A stretch of DNA of 64,000 nucleotides, from positions 2,480,001 to 2,544,000 of the forward strand of contig NZ_CP095397.1 of the NCBI RefSeq assembly GCF_023008545.1, in the 5' to 3' direction. Below are positions 58,545-64,000 of this stretch, one piece after another; positions within the stretch are counted from its first letter, which is position 1; every line of letters begins with the position of its first letter. The stretch comes from Natribaculum luteum (GTDB lineage Archaea; Halobacteriota; Halobacteria; Halobacteriales; Natrialbaceae). The notes under the pieces were generated by a model. It was not told where the DNA came from. It ran no database searches and saw only the letters and a list, made by a program, of their open reading frames with translations. A program made the position numbers and the translations under genes.

Positions 58545-59021
58545 TTACTCGATTTCGATCGAACGCGAGTCGCGCCCGGGTTCTTCTTTGCCGAGCGTGA
58601 TCGTCAACACGCCGTTCTGGACGCGGGCCGACGCCTCGTCGGTGTCGACCGGTTCCGGCAGCCGGACCCGCCGACTGAAGGAGCGACGCTGGCGTTCGCG
58701 ACGGAGGTAGTTCTCCGCTTCCTCGTCTGTCTCTCGTTCGCGCTCGCCCTCGATGTGGAGCGTATCGCCCGTGAGCCGGACCTCGATGTCGTCTTTCTCG
58801 TAGCCGGGAACGTCGACCGTGACGACGAACTCGTCGTCGTGGTCGGCGAGGTCGAGTCCGGCACCGGACTCACTCGTCATCATCCCGAACCCGCCCTCGT
58901 CGGGAGACGTCGGCAACTCCTCGCTGGAGGTGTCCCACGTGCGAGCGGCGCTCTCGAACTGGCGGCTCATTCGCTCGAACAGTTCCTCGAGTCCGTCGAA
59001 CGGATTGCGTCGGCCTGACAT
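58545..59021 (-). CDS. Small heat-shock protein (Hsp20)
   Basis: This 158-residue chaperone has the alpha-crystallin domain at about 55-148: EFVVTVDVPGYEKDDIEVRL, then LHIEGERERETDEEAENYLRRER, and FSRRVRLPEPVD, ending NGVLTITLGKEE with the conserved Leu-Thr-Ile-x-Leu. The start at 59021 is chosen since GGTGG lies five bases upstream; an earlier ATG at 59051 would add ten residues. The C-terminal SIEIE fits the I-x-I anchor of Hsp20. It is convergent with the DHH gene and divergent from the DJ-1 gene. Confidence 0.93.
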   Translation of the reverse strand: MSGRRNPFDGLEELFERMSRQFESAARTWDTSSEELPTSPDEGGFGMMTSESGAGLDLADHDDEFVVTVDVPGYEKDDIEVRLTGDTLHIEGERERETDEEAENYLRRERQRRSFSRRVRLPEPVDTDEASARVQNGVLTITLGKEEPGRDSRSIEIE

Positions 59022-59208
59022 GGTTACCACCGTGACGGTTTCTTCAGACATCAGCGTGACTGTTAAAGACCACTCCCGACCACCCTGACGGTTCGACCAG
59101 AAGACAGGTCTGCCGGATGCCGGCGACGACGAAACCAGCGGCATCGACGGCAGTCGACCTGCAGTTCCCGCCAGAGCGTTTAACCGTTCTGCTGCGGTAT
59201 GTCGGTGC

Positions 59209-59886
59209 ATGACGAAGGCGCTGTTCGTCGTGAGCGAGGAAGGGTACTGGGGCGAAGAGTGCGTCGAACCGCTTGAGACGCTCTCGAACGCGGGCGTCGA
59301 GATCACGGTCGCGACGCCGACCGGATCACCGCCGGTGATCGACGAGCGATCGATCGACCCCGAGAACGTCGGCGAGGAGACGGCCGAGCACGTCCAAAAC
59401 GTTCACGAGACGGACGAACGACTGACCGATCCGATTCCGATCGTCGAGGCCCACGCGGACGAGTACGACGCGGTCGTCTTCCCGGGTGGTCACGGCACGG
59501 AGTGGGACGTAAATCAGGACCGACACGCCCGCGAACTGCTACGCGAGACCGTCGAGGGCGACGGGAAGGCGCTGGTCGTCTGTCACGCCGTCGGCCTGCT
59601 CGCGTTCACGCGAGACCGCCACGGCGCGTTCCTCGTCAACGGACGCGAAGTCACCGGCTTCCCCAACGAGTGGGAAGCAAACATCGTCGACGACGACGAC
59701 ACGATGCCCGACGGCCGCAAGCTACCGTACTGGGTCGAAGACGAGGTAAAGACGGCAGGCGGCGAGTGGGACGCAGAACTCGACGCCGACACGAGTGTCA
59801 CCGTCGACGGCGACCTGATCACCGGCCGCGGTCCCGGCTCCTCGAGGGCGGCCGCAGAGACCTTGCTCGAGGAACTCGGCCTCTAG
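59209..59886 (+). CDS. DJ-1/PfpI-family (Hsp31-like) protein
   Basis: This 225-residue protein has the nucleophile-elbow VVCHAVGLL with catalytic C125 and adjacent H126, a Glu near the N-terminus (EGYWGEECVEPLETL), and the strand AVVFPGGHGTEWD. It fits the Hsp31/YhbO group of DJ-1/PfpI proteins that act as glyoxalase III, deglycase or chaperone. Its length of 225 residues fits the Hsp31-like branch rather than short PfpI. Divergent from the Hsp20 gene, so the two may form a stress-response pair. The activity is not proven. Confidence 0.91.
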   Translation: MTKALFVVSEEGYWGEECVEPLETLSNAGVEITVATPTGSPPVIDERSIDPENVGEETAEHVQNVHETDERLTDPIPIVEAHADEYDAVVFPGGHGTEWDVNQDRHARELLRETVEGDGKALVVCHAVGLLAFTRDRHGAFLVNGREVTGFPNEWEANIVDDDDTMPDGRKLPYWVEDEVKTAGGEWDAELDADTSVTVDGDLITGRGPGSSRAAAETLLEELGL

Positions 59887-60095
59887 GACTGCCGCCGAGT
59901 CGACGGACTCCCTGGACGGTCACTCTCGATCGACTCGAGACACGTGTAGGTTTGCGTATTATGCTGGGAAAATGATATACTGTCAGAGTCTGAATGTGCC
60001 AGCAGAACGGCGATGGGATTCCGACACGTTGGGGGAACATTCGGGGGATCGAGCAGTGAGATCGGAGAGACGGCGGTTCGCTGGGGGGTGTGACG

Positions 60096-61661
60096 ATGGA
60101 CGTCTCACCGCTGGTACAGGGGCTCGTCCTCGTCGGTGCGATCGTGATGGTCGTGTCGATCTACTACACGAAACGGCTACTCGATCGAGTCACCGAAAAC
60201 GCCTACGAAGAACGGTGGCGCGCGCTGTTCGCGCTGATGGTCGTGTTCCTCGTCGGCTATCTCGGTGCGCTGGCGATCACCGTCGGCGGCTACGAGGTCG
60301 CGTTCCAGTTTCTGACCGGGCTCGTCTTCCTGTTCGGTGCCGTCTTCCTCGTGGTCAACACTGGCCTGCTGACCGTCGAGGACCTCCAGGAGAAACGCGC
60401 CGAACTCGAGCAACAGATGGAGGCGGCAGCGACAGCACGCGACGAAGCCGAGACGCTCAGAGCGGAGACCGAGCAGTTTAACCGCCACCTCGAGCAGACG
60501 GCCGACGAGTATCGGGAGGTCATGGAAGCCGGTGCTCGAGGCGACCTGTCCGTCCGGATGGAGCCGGGCAGCGAGAGCCAGGCGATGGCCGACATCGCCA
60601 AGAGTTTCAACGAGATGATGGCGGAACTCGACGAGACCGTGGTACAGGTGCGGACGTTCGCGACCGACGTCGCGGCCGCAAGCGAGGAGGTGACCGCGAG
60701 CGCAGAGGAGATCGAGCGGACGAGCCAGGAAGTAAGCGACGCCATTCAGGCGATTTCTGACGGGACGGAACGGCAAAACGAGCAGTTTCAGCGAGTGTCC
60801 CATCAGGCGGCCGAGCTGTCGACGACGAACGAAGAGATCGCGGCCTCCTCCGACGAGGTTGCCACGCTGGCCGAGCGAACCGCCGCGGCCGGCAGTCGGG
60901 GACGGGCCGCTGCTCGCGAGGCCATCGAGAACGTCCAGGAGATCGAACGCGAGTCCGAACGCGCCGTCGACGTGATCACCGAACTCGAAGACGAGGTGAC
61001 ACAGATCGACGAACTCGTGGAGTTCATCTCAGAGGTCGCGGAGCGAACCAACGTGTTGGCACTCAACGCCAACATCGAGGCGGCACACTCGGCGGAGACC
61101 GACGACGGCTTCGCCGTGGTCGCAGACGAGATCAAAGACCTCGCCGCCGAGACCAGAGACGCCGCCGAAGACGTCGAGACGCGACTCGAGCGCATCAAGG
61201 AGCGAACGGAGACGACGGCCGGCGAGGTCCAGCAGACGGGCGACAGAATCGCTGACCACACCAACGCGGTCGAAGACGCGATCGACGCTCTCGACGAAAT
61301 CGCCACGTACGCGGCCGAAACGAACGACGGCGTCCAGGAAATCGCCGACGCGACGGCAGAGCAGGCCGACGCGACCGAGACGGTCGTCGTCCTCGTCGAG
61401 CGGGCGGAGACGATCGCCGACGCGACGGCGACGGAGGCCGAACGCGTCGCCGCTGCCGCCGAAGAACAGACGGGCGCGGTTTCGGACGTTACGCACAGTC
61501 TAGACCAGCTCTCGCATCGGGCCAGCGAACTCACCGAGGTGCTCGCCCGTTTCGAAACGCTCGACGACCGGACCGAAAGCGACGGGGTCGAGTACGCCTA
61601 CGACGAGACGAGTTCGGCCGACAACGCGGCGACGACGACCGACACCGAAGAGGATGGCTGA
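60096..61661 (+). CDS. Methyl-accepting chemotaxis (transducer) protein lacking an outer domain
   Basis: This 521-residue protein has three membrane segments in its first 95 residues: about 7-28 (VQGLVLVGAIVMVVSIYY), 45-67 (FALMVVFLVGYLGALAITVG) and 70-95 (EVAFQFLTGLVFLFGAVFLV). A short helix and a HAMP-like region follow, then the long MCP coiled coil with the hairpin tip VAERTNVLALNANIEAAHS near residue 320. No extracellular ligand domain is present. A TATA-like GATATACTG near 59971-59979 lies upstream. The signal may be sensed in the membrane, or by another protein. The tail (after about 485) is acidic and disordered. Confidence 0.92.
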   Translation: MDVSPLVQGLVLVGAIVMVVSIYYTKRLLDRVTENAYEERWRALFALMVVFLVGYLGALAITVGGYEVAFQFLTGLVFLFGAVFLVVNTGLLTVEDLQEKRAELEQQMEAAATARDEAETLRAETEQFNRHLEQTADEYREVMEAGARGDLSVRMEPGSESQAMADIAKSFNEMMAELDETVVQVRTFATDVAAASEEVTASAEEIERTSQEVSDAIQAISDGTERQNEQFQRVSHQAAELSTTNEEIAASSDEVATLAERTAAAGSRGRAAAREAIENVQEIERESERAVDVITELEDEVTQIDELVEFISEVAERTNVLALNANIEAAHSAETDDGFAVVADEIKDLAAETRDAAEDVETRLERIKERTETTAGEVQQTGDRIADHTNAVEDAIDALDEIATYAAETNDGVQEIADATAEQADATETVVVLVERAETIADATATEAERVAAAAEEQTGAVSDVTHSLDQLSHRASELTEVLARFETLDDRTESDGVEYAYDETSSADNAATTTDTEEDG

Positions 61662-61750
61662 TCCGCGGCGACCACGAGGGCGGCCCGTGCGAACCGGCGG
61701 CTGGGAACCTGAATCAGTCCCTTTTTACCCCACGCCGGGGAACTGCGGGT

Positions 61751-61948
61751 ATGAGCTTCGAGGAAGACGACCGCGTCGTCCTGAACGACAAGCACAGCGA
61801 ATTCGACGGCGAAGTCGGCACCGTCACCCAGACGATGGAGTCGATGTTCGGCGACGTCACCTACACGGTCAGCTTCGAGGACGGTCAGGAGACCGGCATT
61901 CCCGAGGACGCACTCGAGGCGGCTGACGAAGACGAGGACGAAGAGTAA
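61751..61948 (+). CDS. Small SH3-like DUF1918-type protein
   Basis: This 65-residue acidic protein has a barrel-like pattern: MSFEEDDRVVLNDKHSEFDGEVGTVTQ in the first part, then VTYTVSFEDGQETGIPEDALEA. It resembles the small DUF1918/SH3-like haloarchaeal proteins of unknown function. The C-terminal tail is almost all Asp and Glu. It lies 89 bp after the MCP gene and 44 bp before the RNA-binding protein gene. Confidence 0.82.
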   Translation: MSFEEDDRVVLNDKHSEFDGEVGTVTQTMESMFGDVTYTVSFEDGQETGIPEDALEAADEDEDEE

Positions 61949-61992
61949 CGACCGAGCGGCCCTGACGCCGCTCTCTCACATCCAACGCATCG

Positions 61993-62430
61993 ATGCCCAA
62001 AATTCCGCTTCACTACGTCGACCTGCGGACGTTCTGTTACGCGACCGAGGACGAGAAACGCGTCGAGGAGGCGCTTCGAACCTTCCTGCCGGAGGAGTTC
62101 GAGATCGACCGCGTCGAGACCGAGGGCCACTACGGCGATCGCATCCTCGTCCTCTCGGCTCGCGTCGAGAACGCCGACGACGTCCGTCACGTCCTCTCGC
62201 GGCTCGCCGACCTCGAGGACCTGGATCGATTGCTCGACGAACTCGACGAGCGAGTCACCGAGAATACGGAGCTGTTCTTGCGACTCGACAAACAGGCCGC
62301 CTTCGGCGACGAGGTCCGTCTCGGCGACGGCATCACCTTCCGTGCGAAAGTCGAGGCCTATCCCGCAAAGAAGGAGACAGCCGTCGAGAACGCCCGCGAG
62401 GTTCTCGAGCGACTGCGAGACGAGGACTGA
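61993..62430 (+). CDS. Archaeal RNA-binding protein (COG1325-like)
   Basis: This 145-residue protein matches the archaeal family related to an exosome-linked RNA-binding protein (COG1325). The pattern PLHYVDLRTFCYATEDEKRVEEALRTFL at the N-terminus and a C-terminal region with ITFRAKVEAYPAKKETAVENAREVLERL are seen. It is likely to bind RNA via a compact alpha-beta fold. The stop at 62430 is directly followed by a large two-tier hairpin. Role in RNA processing is likely but not shown. Confidence 0.85.
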   Translation: MPKIPLHYVDLRTFCYATEDEKRVEEALRTFLPEEFEIDRVETEGHYGDRILVLSARVENADDVRHVLSRLADLEDLDRLLDELDERVTENTELFLRLDKQAAFGDEVRLGDGITFRAKVEAYPAKKETAVENAREVLERLRDED

Positions 62431-62511
62431 TAATGATGGCTGTGACTGGGTGCCGACGCAACCGCAAGACGGTTCGCGGTTGCGACGGTAACGACTCACA
62501 GCTATCGTTAT
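62430..62511 (+). repeat. Two-tier hairpin directly after the RNA-binding gene stop
   Basis: The inner stem CGCAACCGC (62457-62465) pairs perfectly over 9 bp with GCGGTTGCG (62476-62484) around a 10-nt loop AAGACGGTTC. The outer stem ATAATGATGGCTGTGA (62430-62445) pairs with TCACAGCTATCGTTAT (62496-62511) at 14 of 16 positions. It overlaps the stop codon's last base. The core matches the elements at 47797 and 55274. Confidence 0.8.
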
Positions 62512-62644
62512 GATCACGTCGGTTGGTACCGTTCCGTCGCAGCCGTCGGACGGGCCGCGGGTGCGCCGGTTCCGACATGCAACCGACGGTATCCGCTGAC
62601 GCTCGAGCGCGTCGTTTTTTGCCCCTCGCTCTCGAGTCCCGGGT

Positions 62645-64000
62645 ATGGAAGTCCACGTCGTCGCCGACGATCCGGTTCGCGAGGCCGTCGTCGCCGCCCT
62701 CGCAGACGTCGACCTCGAAGTACGTGACGCCGAGCCGACCGACCTCGCCGAGGCCCGTTTTGCCGTCGTGAGCGGCGTCGTCGGCGACGAGACGTTCCGT
62801 GTAGCAAACGAGGCCACACGAGCGGGATCGACGCCGTGGGTCGCCGTCGAGATCGGCGGCATCGGCGGCCACTCCCTCCCGGACGTCGACGCCGCAGTCT
62901 CTGGGTTCACCGCGGAGACTGGCTGTTTCGAATGTCTTCGAACGCGCGTCGCCTCGACCGTCGACGAACCCACAGAGACGCCACGAGCCGATCGGAGCGC
63001 CGCCCGTCTCGCGGGAGCGATCGCCGGCCGAGAGTGTGTGCGCGTCTTCGCTGGCGAGGAGCCGTCGATCCTCGGGAGCGTCCGGGAGATTCCCCACGCT
63101 CGAAGGCGATTCCTCCCTGTCCCCGGCTGTTCGTGTGACGACGGCCGGGACCGATCTCTCGAGCGCGACGACGACTCGCTCGACCTCGAGGCTGCGGTCG
63201 ACCACGTCGAACTCGCCATCGACGACCGCGTCGGCCTCGTCGCCGATATCGCCGAAGTCGAGTCGTTCCCGGCACCGTACTACCTCGCGACGACGGTCGA
63301 GACGGCGGGCTACAGCGACGCGAGCGCCCCGAAGCAGTCGGCCGGCGTCGACGCCGACTGGAACGCTGCGCTGATGAAAGCCGTCGGCGAAGCCCTCGAG
63401 CGCTACTGCGCGGGCGTCTACCGCGAGGACGATTTCGTCCACACCAGTTACGACGACCTCGAGAACGCCGTCTCACCGACGGATCTCGTCCGTCCCGAAA
63501 ACGCACCGGAGTTCGACCCGACGGCCGAATACCGGTGGGTCGAAGGCGAGAACGTAGAGACTGGCGAGTCGACACATCTGCCCGCGGCCGCGGTGCAGTT
63601 CCCCCAGCCAGGCGAGCGGCTCGTGCCCGCGATCACCACCGGACTCGGCCTCGGCTCGTCGACCGTCGACGCGCTGCTGTCGGGGCTGCTCGAGGTCCTC
63701 GAGCGCGACGCGACGATGCTCGGCTGGTACTCGACGTACGAACCGCTCGGACTGGCCGTCGACGACGAGGCGTTCGCGACGCTCGAGCGCCGTGCCGGAA
63801 GCGAGGGGCTGTCGGTGACGCCGCTTCTGGTCACGCAGGACGTCGACGTACCGGTCGTGGCGGTCGCCATCCACCGGGAAGGCGGCGAGTGGCCACGGTT
63901 CGCGATCGGCTCTGCGGCCGACCTCGACGCCACGGCCGCGGCGCGGTCGGCGCTCGCCGAGGCGATACAGAACTGGATGGAACTGCGGTCGCTGGGCCCC
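62645..64000 (+). CDS. YcaO-family protein with N-terminal cysteine tetrad, truncated by window edge
   Basis: The frame is open for 452 codons to the window end, so the C-terminus is missing. An N-terminal domain of about 180 residues holds a Cys-x2-Cys (C94 and C97, GCFECLRTR) and a Cys-x-Cys (C162 and C164, GCSCDDG), likely a zinc site as in the E1-like part of azole-forming cyclodehydratases. The YcaO core follows: KAVGEALERYCAG near 246-257, GLLEVLERDATM near 350, and ALAEAIQNW near the end, the three Glu-rich ATP-Mg motifs of the family. YcaO enzymes activate peptide backbone amides to make azoles, thioamides or amidines. Start at 62645 follows the usual short leader. No leader peptide or TfuA gene is in view. 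Confidence 0.88.
   Translation, partial: MEVHVVADDPVREAVVAALADVDLEVRDAEPTDLAEARFAVVSGVVGDETFRVANEATRAGSTPWVAVEIGGIGGHSLPDVDAAVSGFTAETGCFECLRTRVASTVDEPTETPRADRSAARLAGAIAGRECVRVFAGEEPSILGSVREIPHARRRFLPVPGCSCDDGRDRSLERDDDSLDLEAAVDHVELAIDDRVGLVADIAEVESFPAPYYLATTVETAGYSDASAPKQSAGVDADWNAALMKAVGEALERYCAGVYREDDFVHTSYDDLENAVSPTDLVRPENAPEFDPTAEYRWVEGENVETGESTHLPAAAVQFPQPGERLVPAITTGLGLGSSTVDALLSGLLEVLERDATMLGWYSTYEPLGLAVDDEAFATLERRAGSEGLSVTPLLVTQDVDVPVVAVAIHREGGEWPRFAIGSAADLDATAAARSALAEAIQNWMELRSLGP

Noticed and set aside
1-64000. CRISPR arrays, insertion sequences or a full integrated element
   Set aside because: No regular repeat-spacer pattern, transposase, integrase or flanking direct repeats were seen apart from the short tRNA-end duplication.

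Overview
The window is a stretch of a haloarchaeal (class Halobacteria) chromosome. The evidence is the GC-rich, strongly acidic proteins, many TATA boxes 25-32 bp upstream of start codons (leaderless transcripts), Tat-type signals, a membrane-bound halocyanin, Bat-type and DUF7344-like winged-helix regulators, a phosphomevalonate decarboxylase of the archaeal mevalonate pathway, FEN1 with a PCNA box, aMBF1, and a tRNA gene without encoded CCA. I cannot fix the genus. DUF numbers quoted below come from memory and should be checked.

Layout. 1-3.9 kb: truncated polyprenyl synthase, MTH865-family protein, M28 peptidase, degenerate NAD-kinase-like protein, small membrane protein. 4.4-10.3 kb: a respiratory complex III-like locus read leftward (halocyanin, small membrane protein, unusual Rieske protein, split b6-type cytochrome b in two genes, two more small membrane proteins) with associated proteins of unknown function beside it. 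10.4-17.8 kb: endonuclease III, a coiled-coil protein, phosphomevalonate decarboxylase, NDH-2-like flavoprotein, FEN1, GNAT, small proteins. 17.9-31.2 kb: a sensing and regulation zone (winged-helix, DICT and protoglobin proteins; tungstate transporter tupABC with a ModE/TOBE regulator; two universal stress proteins; a 1271-residue multi-PAS/GAF Bat regulator; a CARDB repeat exoprotein). 31.2-36 kb: tRNA-Gly with nearby partial copies of its 3' end, a RAM-domain protein, a Trm9-like methyltransferase, and an orphan ABC ATPase behind a DtxR-type palindrome. 36-44 kb: UPF0058, a large scaffold-like protein, purA, acnA. 44-53 kb: housekeeping genes (Trm112-like, acyl-CoA dehydrogenase, DNA ligase, hisC, AK6-type kinase, CDP-alcohol transferase, aMBF1, tpiA). 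53-64 kb: a TIR/zinc-ribbon protein, a zinc-finger J-domain protein, metabolic and membrane proteins, DHH phosphoesterase, Hsp20, DJ-1/PfpI protein, a chemoreceptor, an RNA-binding protein and a truncated YcaO protein.

The most interesting points are: (i) a family of two-tier hairpins that directly follows three stop codons; (ii) an inverted duplication of the tRNA-Gly 3' end; (iii) the variant Rieske/b6/halocyanin complex; (iv) a TIR protein with a candidate NADase glutamate and a zinc ribbon; (v) the YcaO protein with an N-terminal cysteine tetrad; (vi) palindromes wrapped around or abutting core promoters. I saw no CRISPR array, rRNA, transposase or clear integrated element.
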